Shown piece by piece: positions 1-8,679 of a DNA stretch of 64,000 bases. The stretch comes from Arthrobacter sp. YD4. GTDB lineage: Bacteria; Actinomycetota; Actinomycetes; Actinomycetales; Micrococcaceae. The stretch is from contig NZ_JAUHHD010000001.1 of the NCBI RefSeq assembly GCF_030410515.1, positions 1 to 64,000 of the forward strand. The letters are read 5' to 3'. Each line of letters opens with the position of its first letter. Position 1 is the stretch's first letter. Made by a program: the position numbers and the translations under genes. A model generated the notes under the pieces. The model saw only the letters and a list, made by a program, of their open reading frames with translations. It was not told where the DNA came from and ran no database searches.

Positions 1-81
1 GGAAACACCGCACAAAACTTCCAAGGCGGCCGCATCGACTCGTCCCCCACCACCGGCACCAAAACCACCCTCACCCGATGA
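1..81 (+). CDS. 3' end of an LGFP-repeat-like cell-wall protein (partial)
   Basis: Frame 1 is open from the window edge to a TGA at 79-81 and gives 26 residues including QNFQGGRIDSSPTTGT. This resembles the end of an LGFP repeat (pattern Q-x-F-x-G-G-x-I-Y-x-S-P-x-T-G), a motif of secreted actinobacterial wall-associated proteins. Most of the gene lies outside the window, so the domain order and length are unknown. The usual tyrosine after GGRI is Asp here. The coding call rests only on this short motif. Confidence 0.5.
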   Translation, partial: GNTAQNFQGGRIDSSPTTGTKTTLTR

Positions 82-187
82 CCCACCCACAACACAAATT
101 CACGCCCCATCGCCGGCCCCAGCAAGTGCCGCTCCCAACGAACGTGCACTGCGGCGGGCCTCATACACCGCAGGCTAAGCTTGACTG

Positions 188-1324
188 ATGCGCGAAGATC
201 AAATGACCGACGGGCCCACTCCCACTAACCGACCTCTCCGAGTCGCAATCGCGATGTTGACGTTGGTCCCCGGGGCGATGGGTGGTGGCGAAACTTACGC
301 TCGCGGGTTGCTCCGCGGGCTGGCCAGCACCAAGGGAGTCGCCGCGACGACCTTCGTTAGCGGAGTAGGGAAGGGTTTCTCCGGTGAGATACCCGAAGTG
401 GTGTGCCCGGAAGTTTCGGGCGGGCCGTCGTCCAAGGAGAGGATCAAGACACTCCTCCAGGGCTTCCTACATCGCAAAGGACTCGTGGCGAGAATGGAAG
501 GCAACGACGTTTTCCACGTTCCTTTCGCCGTCAATCTTCCCTCTCCGCCGCGGTCCATGGCGACTGTGCAGTCTCTTTGCGACGTCCAGCACCGTGACCT
601 TCCGCACCTCTTCAGCCGCGTGGAGCGGATCTACCGGAGTTTCTTCTATGAGCGCGCGGCGCGAAAGGCCGACGCCGTCGTGACCATCAGCGATTTCGCC
701 AAACGCACGATCGTCGAACACCTGGGAATTGCACCCGAGAAGGTCTTCACCGCACACTTGGCCGTCGACTCGGAACAGTTCACCCCCAATATCGGCGAAA
801 GAGAAAATTTCATCTTTTATCCGGCCCGGGGGTGGGCGCATAAGAACCACACGGTGCTCTTTGAAGCAATGAGACTCTTGATGACGGAGCGGCCGGAGCT
901 CACGCTCGTGCTGACGGGAGGGGGCTTGGAAGGCCTCACCAATGTTCCCGCGAACGTCGACGTCAAGGGTCTGGTTCCGTTTCAGGAGCTTCTTGAGCTC
1001 TACCGAAAGGCTAAATGCCTCGTTTTTCCGAGCCTCTACGAAGGGTTCGGCCTTCCTCCTTTGGAAGCCATGGCATCCGGTTGCCCGGTGGCCTCATCCA
1101 CTGCGGGTTCACTCCCGGAAGTGTGTGGCGACGCGGCCGTGATGTTCGATCCTCACTCGCCCCGGGCCATCGCCGACGCAATCGTCGAAGCCATTGGGCG
1201 GACCTCCGAGCTTCAAGCCAAGGGGTTTGAGCAAGTTCGGAGGTTTACGTGGGAAAAATGCGCCGAAGCTCACGAAGCGGCCTATCGCTACGCTGTGCAG
1301 CAGCGCGCTCTCACAAAGGTTTAA
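188..1324 (+). CDS. GT4 family glycosyltransferase
   Basis: A 378-residue cytosolic GT-B enzyme that should transfer a sugar from a nucleotide donor to a growing lipid-linked glycan. The N-terminal half begins with a beta strand (LRVAIAMLTLVPGAMGGGE) and a glycine-rich loop. The C-terminal half carries the GT4 donor-site motif EGFGLPPLEAMASG, with the E-x7-E spacing, followed by GSLPEV. Donor and acceptor cannot be read from sequence. The start is uncertain: ATG 188 and ATG 203 are both possible and neither has a strong ribosome binding site. It is the first complete gene of the polysaccharide locus and precedes two sugar-nucleotide genes on the same strand. Confidence 0.85.
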   Translation: MREDQMTDGPTPTNRPLRVAIAMLTLVPGAMGGGETYARGLLRGLASTKGVAATTFVSGVGKGFSGEIPEVVCPEVSGGPSSKERIKTLLQGFLHRKGLVARMEGNDVFHVPFAVNLPSPPRSMATVQSLCDVQHRDLPHLFSRVERIYRSFFYERAARKADAVVTISDFAKRTIVEHLGIAPEKVFTAHLAVDSEQFTPNIGERENFIFYPARGWAHKNHTVLFEAMRLLMTERPELTLVLTGGGLEGLTNVPANVDVKGLVPFQELLELYRKAKCLVFPSLYEGFGLPPLEAMASGCPVASSTAGSLPEVCGDAAVMFDPHSPRAIADAIVEAIGRTSELQAKGFEQVRRFTWEKCAEAHEAAYRYAVQQRALTKV

Positions 1325-1351
1325 CTCAACAGGTCTCCGGTGGTCACCCTA

Positions 1352-1357
1352 TATAGT
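1352..1357 (+). promoter_or_regulatory. Candidate -10 element upstream of gmd
   Basis: TATAGT sits about 40 bases before the gmd start and its AAAGGAA ribosome binding site. No convincing -35 hexamer is seen at the usual distance, so this is a weak prediction. Confidence 0.25.
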
Positions 1358-1395
1358 GGCTGTGCGTGACTCTTCGACTTAAAGGAAATTCCCCC

Positions 1396-2379
1396 ATGCC
1401 TCGTGCGCTCATTACCGGCATCACCGGTCAGGACGGTCTCTATCTTGCGGAGCTCCTGCTCTCCAAGGGATACGAAGTTTTCGGCCTCATCCGGGGACAG
1501 AACAACCCGAAATACGAGCTCGTTAGCAAGACTGTTCCCGGCGTGAAGCTCCTGACCGGGGACCTCACCGACGTCTCCTCGCTGGTCCGCGTCCTAGGCA
1601 TCGCCCAGCCCGACGAAATCTACAACCTGGGCGCCATTTCCTTCGTAGCGTACTCGTGGGAAAACGCGTCCATGACGTCGGACGTCACTGGAAAGGGCGT
1701 CCTGAACATTCTCGAGGCCACCCGCTTGTACGCTGGTGACGATGTGAGCAAGGTCCGGTTCTATCAGGCCTCCTCTTCGGAGATGTTCGGCAAGGTCCAG
1801 CAAGTTCCGCAGAAGGAGGAGACCCTCCTTTGGCCGCGCTCCCCTTACGGCGTTGCGAAGGTCTTCGGTCACTACATGACGATCAACTACCGCGAGTCCT
1901 ACGGAATGCACGCATCCAGTGGCATCCTGTTCAACCACGAGTCTCCCCGGCGCGGCCCTGAGTTCGTTACCCGCAAAGTGTCCCAGGCTGTTGCGCGCAT
2001 CAAACTCGGCCTGCAAGATGAGATCGTCCTGGGGAACTTGGATGCCAAGCGGGACTGGGGCTTCGCGGGCGACTATGTCGAGGCTATGTGGCTGATGCTG
2101 CAGCAGCCGGAAGCAGATGACTACGTCATCTCTACGGGCGAAACCCACTCCATTGAAGAGCTCCTCGAGGCCGCATTCGCTGCAGCCGGGCTGGAAGACT
2201 GGCGTCGTTACGTCCGCCAAGACCCCAGGTTCATGCGCCCTGCCGAAGTTGACCTGCTCATTGGCGATGCTACGAAAGCACAGCGCGTTCTGGGCTGGAA
2301 GCCAAAGGTTTCCTTCAATGAGCTGGTAACCATGATGGTCGAGAGCGACCTTGTGGAACAGCGGTTGCTCGCCAAATGA
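1396..2379 (+). CDS. gmd: GDP-mannose 4,6-dehydratase family protein
   Basis: A 327-residue extended short-chain dehydrogenase. It begins [19 protein letters not shown] with the Rossmann TGxxGxxG motif, has SSSEMFG in the active-site region and the catalytic Y-x3-K in SPYGVAK. The family converts GDP-D-mannose to GDP-4-keto-6-deoxy-D-mannose, the precursor of GDP-fucose, GDP-rhamnose and related sugars. I chose ATG 1396 over the upstream in-frame start at 1366 because AAAGGAA lies at 1381-1387 and the conserved Rossmann strand begins at once. The arginine-rich loop (RRxS) of classical Gmd is replaced by IRGQNNPKY, so it belongs to a shorter, divergent branch. It overlaps the next gene by four bases. 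Confidence 0.85.
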   Translation: MPRALITGITGQDGLYLAELLLSKGYEVFGLIRGQNNPKYELVSKTVPGVKLLTGDLTDVSSLVRVLGIAQPDEIYNLGAISFVAYSWENASMTSDVTGKGVLNILEATRLYAGDDVSKVRFYQASSSEMFGKVQQVPQKEETLLWPRSPYGVAKVFGHYMTINYRESYGMHASSGILFNHESPRRGPEFVTRKVSQAVARIKLGLQDEIVLGNLDAKRDWGFAGDYVEAMWLMLQQPEADDYVISTGETHSIEELLEAAFAAAGLEDWRRYVRQDPRFMRPAEVDLLIGDATKAQRVLGWKPKVSFNELVTMMVESDLVEQRLLAK

Positions 2380-3401
2380 CGCTGGAGTCATCCCGTGGCG
2401 GGTCCGGCCACCCCCAGAGAGCACTGGTGACTGGGATCTCGGGCCAGGACGGGTCCTACTTGGCCGAGCAGCTGGTCGAAGCCGGCTGGGACGTCCACGG
2501 GATGGTTCGAGCCGAGGATGCCAATCCTCGGCAGCACGAGGCCGGCGGCGTGACGCTCCACGAAGGAGATCTTTCGGACCCGTTACGCCTCGCCGAGCTA
2601 ATTGGCGGCCTTGCCCCGGACACTATTTTCAACCTTGGTGGAATCAGTTCCGTGGCCGCGTCATGGGAACGACCCTATGAGACAGTTGTCAGCACCGGCG
2701 CCGCTGCAGTGGCAATGCTCGAAGCTGCTTGGCAACTTCAACAGCGCACGGGGCGCGAGATCAGGTTCCTTCAGGCATCGAGTGCCGAGATTTTCGGTCA
2801 AGCCAAAGAAGTGCCCCAAAATGAGGGCACCCCCCTGAGGCCGATCACGCCCTATGGTGCGGCCAAGGCGCTGGCCCATCATGCCGTGGGCACGTACCGG
2901 GCCCGGGGACTCTTCGCCAGTTCTGCCGTCCTTTATAACCACGAGTCACTTCGCCGGCCGTCGAGCTTCGTTACTCGTCGGATCACTCTAGGTGTGGCCG
3001 CCATCGCGCTTGGACTCAAGGAACGCCTGAGCCTTGGAAATCTTGACGCAGTCCGAGACTTCGGATGGGCCCCGGACTACGTCGACGCCATGGTTCGCAT
3101 TGCTTCTGCCGAAGAGCCGGAGGACTTTGTGGTGGCCACGGGAGTCTCACGCAGCGTACGGGACTTTGCCGAGGCCGCGTTCCTCGCGGCAGGCGTTTCG
3201 GAGGGACTGTCTCTGATCGACGTTAACCCGAAATTCCGTCGTCCAGTGGATGCCCCCGAAATGCGGGGTGACGCCACAAAAATATCCGACACCCTGGGTT
3301 GGCGGGCTACCGCGACTTTTGAAGACATTGTGGCGGCTATGGTCCAGCACGACCTTGGCGTTGTTCGAGAACATGGTCTGTCGTCGCTACCCGGAGATTG
3401 A
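2376..3401 (+). CDS. Second GDP-mannose 4,6-dehydratase-like SDR
   Basis: A 341-residue paralogue of the preceding protein, starting in an ATGA overlap and therefore probably translationally coupled. It keeps the Rossmann motif [18 protein letters not shown], the SSAEIFG active-site segment, Y-x3-K in TPYGAAK, NHES and [12 protein letters not shown], so it belongs to the GMD family and may well be active. Like its neighbour it lacks the classical arginine-rich loop. A second dehydratase, an epimerase or a 4-keto reductase acting on the first enzyme's product are all possible. The tandem arrangement suggests they act in sequence or as a hetero-oligomer, but this is inference. Confidence 0.75.
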   Translation: MTLESSRGGSGHPQRALVTGISGQDGSYLAEQLVEAGWDVHGMVRAEDANPRQHEAGGVTLHEGDLSDPLRLAELIGGLAPDTIFNLGGISSVAASWERPYETVVSTGAAAVAMLEAAWQLQQRTGREIRFLQASSAEIFGQAKEVPQNEGTPLRPITPYGAAKALAHHAVGTYRARGLFASSAVLYNHESLRRPSSFVTRRITLGVAAIALGLKERLSLGNLDAVRDFGWAPDYVDAMVRIASAEEPEDFVVATGVSRSVRDFAEAAFLAAGVSEGLSLIDVNPKFRRPVDAPEMRGDATKISDTLGWRATATFEDIVAAMVQHDLGVVREHGLSSLPGD

Positions 3402-3455
3402 CTGTTTAGCGATGCCGGCAGCAGAGCCGCTTCATAACTACGTGAAAGACCTGAT

Positions 3456-4757
3456 TTGACGGATATTACCCAATCCTCCGAGTTCGTCCCGGATGACTCC
3501 CCCGGCGATGGTGGAAGAATTTCGGCCAAATCCGCAGCCCGCGTAGGAGCGGCATCAATTACGGCGGCCGCGGCCGGAATAGTTATCCTGTTTCTCACAA
3601 GCCACGCTTTATCGCCCGCCGATAACGCGGAATTCCTCTCCTTTTGGGCGGCGTTGTTCTTCGTCTGCGGTGTCCTGGGTGGTGTCCAGGCCGAGACAAC
3701 GAGAGCTGTTGGGGCGGCACGGCTCAAGACTGACTCTGCGACCGCCAAGGGCGCGAGGGTCTTCACGTCCGGGTTGATCGTTGGCCTCGCTGCGGCAGTT
3801 GTGATCGCGGCGCTATCGCCACTGCTAACCACCTTCGTGTTCCATCAAGACGCCGCCCTGGTTGTTGCGGCCCTTGTCCTGACAGCCGTTCTTTTTTCCT
3901 GCCACGCCACATTGGCAGGTGCCGCCCAAGGTAGCGATCAATGGACGCTGTTTGCCGGTCTGGTGTCCCTTGAAGCACTCTTGCGCCTGGGCGCCATCGC
4001 CTTGGCAGCCGTGGCCACTGCCTCCCTTGTTGGCATCGAAATGGCCTGTCTAGCCGCGCTTGCTGCGTGGTTGCTGGTCTTGCTGGTCTCACCCGGCGCC
4101 CGGAGCGCTCTAGCGGCCAAAGGCGACGTCGCCCTCCCCCGGTTGCTACAAAACACCGGCCATGCCCTACTGTCGGCGGCATCCTCCGCCGCCCTTATCG
4201 TTGCCTTTCCAATTTTGTTGAAGCTGACGACTTCCCCGGCCGACTACGCCCTCTCCGCACCCATACTTTTGGCCATCTCGCTCACAAGGGCACCCATCAT
4301 GGTCCCTTTGCAGGCGTTTCAAGGCGTGGCATTATCCGAAGTTGTGAAGAACCCACACGACGGATGGAGGACCCTCCGGAAGCCGCTGGGTATCCTCCTT
4401 GCGATGGGAGTCGTAGGAGCCATCGCTGCTTGGCTCGTGGGGCCGTGGTTGATGCTCATTTTCGGCCCCAGCTACGCGGTGGCAGGATGGGCGCTGGCGG
4501 CACTGACGCTTGCAGCAGTACTGATGGCAGTCCTTACCCTTCTCGGCACGATCGTGATCGGTTTGGGTCAACACCGCGCGTACTCCGCAGGTTGGCTGAC
4601 GGCCACTGTGGTTGCAGTTGTAATCTTGTTGCTCCCAGCTGGGGTGGAGGTCAGGAGTATCTTCAGCCTGTCGCTCGGGCCTATCGCCGGGATTCTGGTC
4701 CACTCCCTGGCCATAGCCCGGATGATTCGCGCCAGAAGAACCGAGTCGGCGTCCTGA
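3456..4757 (+). CDS. Wzx-like polysaccharide flippase (polytopic membrane protein)
   Basis: A 433-residue integral membrane protein with about twelve hydrophobic segments starting near residue 30, and a short hydrophilic N-terminus. Size, topology and location fit the MOP/oligosaccharide flippase class that moves undecaprenyl-linked repeat units across the membrane. No unique motif distinguishes a flippase from a related exporter, so the function is inferred from context. The start is TTG 3456 with only a weak upstream GTGAAAG. It follows the two GDP-sugar genes by about 55 bases on the same strand and converges on the WbuB-like gene. The 195 bases between them (4758-4952) contain no gene or clear terminator that I can see. 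Confidence 0.7.
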   Translation: MTDITQSSEFVPDDSPGDGGRISAKSAARVGAASITAAAAGIVILFLTSHALSPADNAEFLSFWAALFFVCGVLGGVQAETTRAVGAARLKTDSATAKGARVFTSGLIVGLAAAVVIAALSPLLTTFVFHQDAALVVAALVLTAVLFSCHATLAGAAQGSDQWTLFAGLVSLEALLRLGAIALAAVATASLVGIEMACLAALAAWLLVLLVSPGARSALAAKGDVALPRLLQNTGHALLSAASSAALIVAFPILLKLTTSPADYALSAPILLAISLTRAPIMVPLQAFQGVALSEVVKNPHDGWRTLRKPLGILLAMGVVGAIAAWLVGPWLMLIFGPSYAVAGWALAALTLAAVLMAVLTLLGTIVIGLGQHRAYSAGWLTATVVAVVILLLPAGVEVRSIFSLSLGPIAGILVHSLAIARMIRARRTESAS

Positions 4758-4952
4758 AACGTCGCCGAGGTGCCAATAACGTTCGGCACATCTGCGGCAT
4801 AGGACCGTCCAGCGCACTTCCCCGCCAATAGAACCGACCCCGCCGAAAGCCCGCAGGAGAACCGAGCCGAGCCACAGCCGTGAAAGGCGGGCCCGCAGGA
4901 ACACTGCTGAGACCGGCGCTGCGGCATGCTGAAAAGCTGCCAGTGCAACTAA

Positions 4953-6188
4953 TCAAGCCGGTGAGAGGAGAAATTTCTTCAGCCGGCCCAGGACAATGCT
5001 CCGCTCTAGGTTGGCAAAGTGGTAGGCCTTACCACTTTCGCCAAGACGCCGACGGTCCTCGGCTGACAGTTCGTAAAGCCGTCGGATATTGTCCGCCAAA
5101 GCTTCGCTGTCGCCGGCCGGTCCAACGAGGCCGCATTGAGCCTGGTCTTCCACGAGAGAGCGAACTTCGCCATCCATGGCGAGAGCGAGCGGCCGTCCGG
5201 ACGCAATGTATGACATGACCTTTGCCGGTATGGTCGCCTCCAGCAGGTCGCTCTTCACCAGGCAACCAACCAGGACGTCCGCGAGTGTGGTGTACTTGGG
5301 AACATCGGTGACGGGGTGATGACCCTCAAACCGAAAAACGTCCTCGAGACCGCGATCCTTGACCTGTTGCTCGACGTCGTTTCGGCTCATGCCGTCCCCG
5401 ACGATGATCCAAGAGATACCGGTGAGGCCTTCCCTTTTGAGAAGTGCAGCCGCCTCGATCATGGTTTCGAACGACTGAGCCGGGCTGATGTTCCCCGTAA
5501 AGACAACTTTGAACCCGTCACCGAGTCGTGAGGCCAAATCCTCGTCAATGATTTCCCGTTCGTACAGGCTTTCGCATGCCTGCGGAACGACCGCCAGACG
5601 ATCGTCCGGCAGACCGCTAATACTCTGAATCTTTGCTCGCATCTGTTCAGACAAGACAATGATTTTGTCGGGCTGGCGGTAGTGCCAGTGGGAGACTCGC
5701 TCGACCAGGCGGCGCAAGAAACGGTTCTTAATGTCCAGAACAGAGAAAAGATTTTCCGGCCAAAGGTCGAGCACATACATTGTCGACTCGATACCGCGAA
5801 GCTTCGACACAAGTATACCCGTGATTGACATCATTACCGGCGAAAGCTGATAAAGGAAGATCTTGTCGTATCTTCCGAAGAGCAACCGTGGCAGATGCAA
5901 AAGGCTGCCCAGCGGAAAGGATACGTAATTCAAGAAAATACGCAGGCTGGAATTATCGCCCCGCGGAATTTCCGGGGCCCGGTAAATCTTGAGGCCCTTG
6001 TGATTCTCTTTGTAGGGTCCCCGCCACGTGTAGCCTGGGAAGAGCGATCCCTGCGGATAGTTAGGCAATCCGCAGAGTACCTCCACATCCACATCTGACT
6101 CGACCAGAAAATCGCAAATATCATTGATGCGAAAACCTTCAGGCCAGAAGTGCTGCCCGACTACAAGTACCTTGGGGCGAGATGTCAT
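4953..6188 (-). CDS. wbuB: WbuB-like GT4 glycosyltransferase (probable L-FucNAc transferase)
   Basis: A 411-residue GT-B enzyme. Features typical of the WbuB/WcaI group are VVGQHFWPEGFRIND at the N-terminus, LPNYPQG, and LDLWPENLFSV in the middle, with AKVMSYIASGRPLALA at the donor site. WbuB-type enzymes transfer N-acetyl-L-fucosamine from UDP-L-FucNAc in E. coli O26-type loci, and three genes for that donor lie just downstream in coordinate order. Its start lies two bases from the stop of the fnlA-like gene on the same strand, so the two form an operon. The donor assignment comes from family and context, not from a residue test. Confidence 0.8.
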   Translation of the reverse strand: MTSRPKVLVVGQHFWPEGFRINDICDFLVESDVDVEVLCGLPNYPQGSLFPGYTWRGPYKENHKGLKIYRAPEIPRGDNSSLRIFLNYVSFPLGSLLHLPRLLFGRYDKIFLYQLSPVMMSITGILVSKLRGIESTMYVLDLWPENLFSVLDIKNRFLRRLVERVSHWHYRQPDKIIVLSEQMRAKIQSISGLPDDRLAVVPQACESLYEREIIDEDLASRLGDGFKVVFTGNISPAQSFETMIEAAALLKREGLTGISWIIVGDGMSRNDVEQQVKDRGLEDVFRFEGHHPVTDVPKYTTLADVLVGCLVKSDLLEATIPAKVMSYIASGRPLALAMDGEVRSLVEDQAQCGLVGPAGDSEALADNIRRLYELSAEDRRRLGESGKAYHFANLERSIVLGRLKKFLLSPA

Positions 6189-6190
6189 TC

Positions 6191-7216
6191 TTAGGGGACC
6201 GGAGTGATGGACGGCAGGAGTTCCTGTACATAATCCGTCGTCTTGATCTTTTCGATGATTTCATCGACGGTCAACTGCTGCGTGTTGTGTGAGGTGTATT
6301 CCTCGAGTTCTTCGTTGACAATGTCACCAGAATCCACAAACTTCTCGTAATTGAGATCCCTGGTGTCGGCGGGAACGCGGAAGTAGCCGCCAAGGTCCTC
6401 GGATTTAGCCCGCTCTTCGCGCGTCAGCAGGGTCTCGTGGGCCTTCTCGCCGTGGCGGGTGCCAATGACGTTGATGTCGACGTCCGAGTTAAAGAGACGC
6501 TTCATGGCCGTCGCCAAGTCACCGACGGATGAGGCATCCGCCTTCTGAACGAAGAGATCACCTTGGTTGGCATTTTCAAACGCAAAAAGAACGAGCTCAA
6601 CGGCTTCATCGAGATTCATCAGGAAGCGCGTCATGTGTGGATCCGTTACGGTCAGGGGCTTCCCTGCTCGTATCTGATCCGCGAACAACGGGATCACCGA
6701 GCCGCGTGAAGCCATGACGTTGCCGTAGCGCGTACAGGAGATGAGGGTGTCCGCCGGATCCACGTTGCGCGACTTCGCGATGACAACCTTCTCCATCATC
6801 GCCTTGGACGTACCCATAGCGTTGATCGGGTAGGCGGCCTTGTCGGTGGACAGGCAGACAACCTTCTTGACGCCGGCGTCGATGGCGGCGGTGAGCACGT
6901 TGTCGGTCCCCAGGACATTGGTGCGAACGGCTTCCATCGGGAAGAACTCGCACGATGGAACCTGCTTCAGAGCTGCCGCATGAAAAATGAAGTCGACGCC
7001 GCGGACTGCTTCGCGGACACTCTCGATGTTCCGCACATCCCCGATGTAAAACTTCAATTTGTCGTTGTTGTAAGCCTTCCGCATATCGTCTTGCTTCTTC
7101 TCGTCCCGCGAGAAGATCCTGATCTCGCCGATATCGGTGTGCAGGAAGTGCTTCAGTACAGTGTTCCCAAACGAGCCAGTGCCCCCGGTAATCAAAAGTG
7201 TCTTGTTCTTGAACAA
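6191..7216 (-). CDS. fnlA: UDP-GlcNAc 4,6-dehydratase/5-epimerase (FnlA/WbjB/CapE type)
   Basis: A 341-residue short-form SDR. It starts with a Rossmann fold (FKNKTLLITGGTGSFGNTVL) and carries STDKAAYPINAMGTSKAMME, the signature of inverting UDP-GlcNAc 4,6-dehydratases. These start the UDP-L-FucNAc pathway by making a 4-keto-6-deoxy sugar and epimerising it. The position of the usual catalytic Tyr of the YxxxK motif is Met (MGTSK), as in WbjB-like enzymes. I chose TTG 7216, preceded by AAGGAG, because it opens directly on the Rossmann strand; an open extension to 7393 adds 59 unconserved residues and would overlap the divergent gene. It is followed by the WbuB-like transferase. Confidence 0.85.
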   Translation of the reverse strand: MFKNKTLLITGGTGSFGNTVLKHFLHTDIGEIRIFSRDEKKQDDMRKAYNNDKLKFYIGDVRNIESVREAVRGVDFIFHAAALKQVPSCEFFPMEAVRTNVLGTDNVLTAAIDAGVKKVVCLSTDKAAYPINAMGTSKAMMEKVVIAKSRNVDPADTLISCTRYGNVMASRGSVIPLFADQIRAGKPLTVTDPHMTRFLMNLDEAVELVLFAFENANQGDLFVQKADASSVGDLATAMKRLFNSDVDINVIGTRHGEKAHETLLTREERAKSEDLGGYFRVPADTRDLNYEKFVDSGDIVNEELEEYTSHNTQQLTVDEIIEKIKTTDYVQELLPSITPVP

Positions 7217-7356
7217 CTTGTCTCCTTGGTCTGCAGGGTGGCTGCGGCAACGAACATGGGCTGCAACCGTTAGATAATACCAGCGCCCCGGGGATGGGGG
7301 CGGCCGGAAAGCCCTCCGGAGGCGGGACACGAATTCGGCGCAGATACGTTTCAGCG

Positions 7357-7362
7357 TAGAAT
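7357..7362 (+). promoter_or_regulatory. Candidate -10 element for a leaderless GT2 transcript
   Basis: TAGAAT ends seven bases before the ATG at 7370, the spacing expected if transcription starts on the start codon itself. There is no ribosome binding site before this ATG. The -35 region (TTCGGC near 7334) is poor. Confidence 0.35.
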
Positions 7363-7369
7363 CTGCATC

Positions 7370-8110
7370 ATGCTTAGCCCAGACGCCCGCCATGTGTTAG
7401 TGATCATGCCAGCTTGGAACGAAGGCGAAACCGTTGGAAACACGGTCGCCGAAGTGATCAATCTGAACGAAGGCTACGACGTTCTGGTTGTTGATGATGG
7501 CTCAACGGACCGAACGGCCGATGTGGCAGCGGCCGCGGGCGCGACCGTCCTCCGCCTCCCCTTCAACATGGGTGTGGGAGGCGCGATGCGCGCCGGGTTC
7601 AAGTATGCGGACCGCCACAACTACGACGCCGTCATCCAGGTGGATGCCGACGGTCAACACGATCCGCGGGAGATCTCCTCCGTCTTGGAGGGGCTGGAGT
7701 CGGCAGACATCGCCATCGGCGCCCGCTTCGCCTCCAAGGGCGACTATAGAGTTTCCGGTCCCCGGCAGTGGGCGATGGTGTTTTTGGCGGCTGTGATCTC
7801 GCGTCTTGCTCGGACGAAGCTTACCGACGTCACGTCGGGGTTCCGTGCCGGGAATAAGAGAGCCATCGCACAGTACTTGGATCACTATCCGGCCGAGTAT
7901 CTTGGCGACACCATTGATTCGTTGGTAGTTGCGATCAAATCGGGGTGCAGAGTGACCCAGATCCCCGTGGCCATGCGGCCGCGCCAGGGCGGGACGCCCA
8001 GCCATAATCCGGCAAAATCTGCCATCTACCTGCTTAGGTCCGTATTTGCCTTACTTTTTGCAATGACACGCAGCCGATCACAGATAGCCGTAGGGGAAAG
8101 CAACGCCTGA
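7370..8110 (+). CDS. GT2 family glycosyltransferase (DPM1/polyprenyl-phosphate sugar transferase type)
   Basis: A 246-residue GT-A enzyme. Seen are the N-terminal strand VLVIMPAWNEGE, VLVVDDGSTDRT, the metal-binding DADGQHDP and an acceptor-side GFRAGNKRA. This pattern matches dolichol-phosphate-mannose-synthase-like GT2 enzymes, which load a sugar on polyprenyl phosphate or start glycan chains at the inner membrane face. There is no C-terminal membrane anchor; the overlapping DUF2304 gene (TGATG, one base shared) supplies a small membrane protein, a common pairing. The ATG has no ribosome binding site and may start a leaderless message. It is divergent from fnlA. Confidence 0.85.
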   Translation: MLSPDARHVLVIMPAWNEGETVGNTVAEVINLNEGYDVLVVDDGSTDRTADVAAAAGATVLRLPFNMGVGGAMRAGFKYADRHNYDAVIQVDADGQHDPREISSVLEGLESADIAIGARFASKGDYRVSGPRQWAMVFLAAVISRLARTKLTDVTSGFRAGNKRAIAQYLDHYPAEYLGDTIDSLVVAIKSGCRVTQIPVAMRPRQGGTPSHNPAKSAIYLLRSVFALLFAMTRSRSQIAVGESNA

Positions 8111-8529
8111 TGGGAAACACACTGCCTCCATTCATCTTCGCCCTCGTCATGGTTGCGATCGTTCTTGAACTGGTCCGCCGCAAGGTGTTCCGTGAGAAAT
8201 ACGCCGCGCTGTGGCTTATCATCGGAGCCAGTGCCCTGGTCCTGGCCGGTTGGCCCGACCTCCTCACTGGCGTCAGCAAGATTGTCGGTATCCAAGTCGC
8301 ATCGAACTTGCTCTTTGCCCTGTGCATTGTTCTGCTGCTGGGCGTCTGTCTGCATCTTTCGTGGGAACTCTCCGTCGTGGAGGACGAGAACCGCACCCTT
8401 GCGGAGGAAGTCGCCATCATGCGCACCGCGGTAGAGCGGCTGGAGCACGATTTCCACGCGTTTTCTACCGCAGGTCCGCAGGGCGAAACGCCGCGACTGG
8501 AGACTGGTCCGCAATCACCCAAGGACTAG
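8110..8529 (+). CDS. DUF2304 small membrane protein
   Basis: A 139-residue protein with about three transmembrane segments (residues 6-18, 34-50 and 64-84) followed by an acidic, helical tail around VVEDENRTLAEEVAIM that looks like a short coiled coil. The length and the F-x-R-K-Y-A-x-L-W-L-type motif (REKYAALWLI) match DUF2304. The biochemical role of the family is unknown, but it habitually follows a GT2 gene as here, suggesting a membrane partner or chaperone. Translation is coupled through a one-base stop/start overlap. Confidence 0.8.
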   Translation: MGNTLPPFIFALVMVAIVLELVRRKVFREKYAALWLIIGASALVLAGWPDLLTGVSKIVGIQVASNLLFALCIVLLLGVCLHLSWELSVVEDENRTLAEEVAIMRTAVERLEHDFHAFSTAGPQGETPRLETGPQSPKD

Positions 8530-8679
8530 GGCCTCGCACCACGTAAGGACGCCCATCGCGAACGACGTAGACTCATAGGTGTCTACTCTGTACCTTTTCC
8601 GCGCCTTTCGAGGTGCCCTGAATTAACGAAGGTCGTGACATCGGGGGAAATGCCGGCTGACCACGACCGCTAAGGAATC

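Noticed and set aside
4880..5218. Small plus-strand frame between the flippase and WbuB-like genes
   Set aside because: It overlaps the WbuB-like 3' end, shows no motif and no ribosome site.
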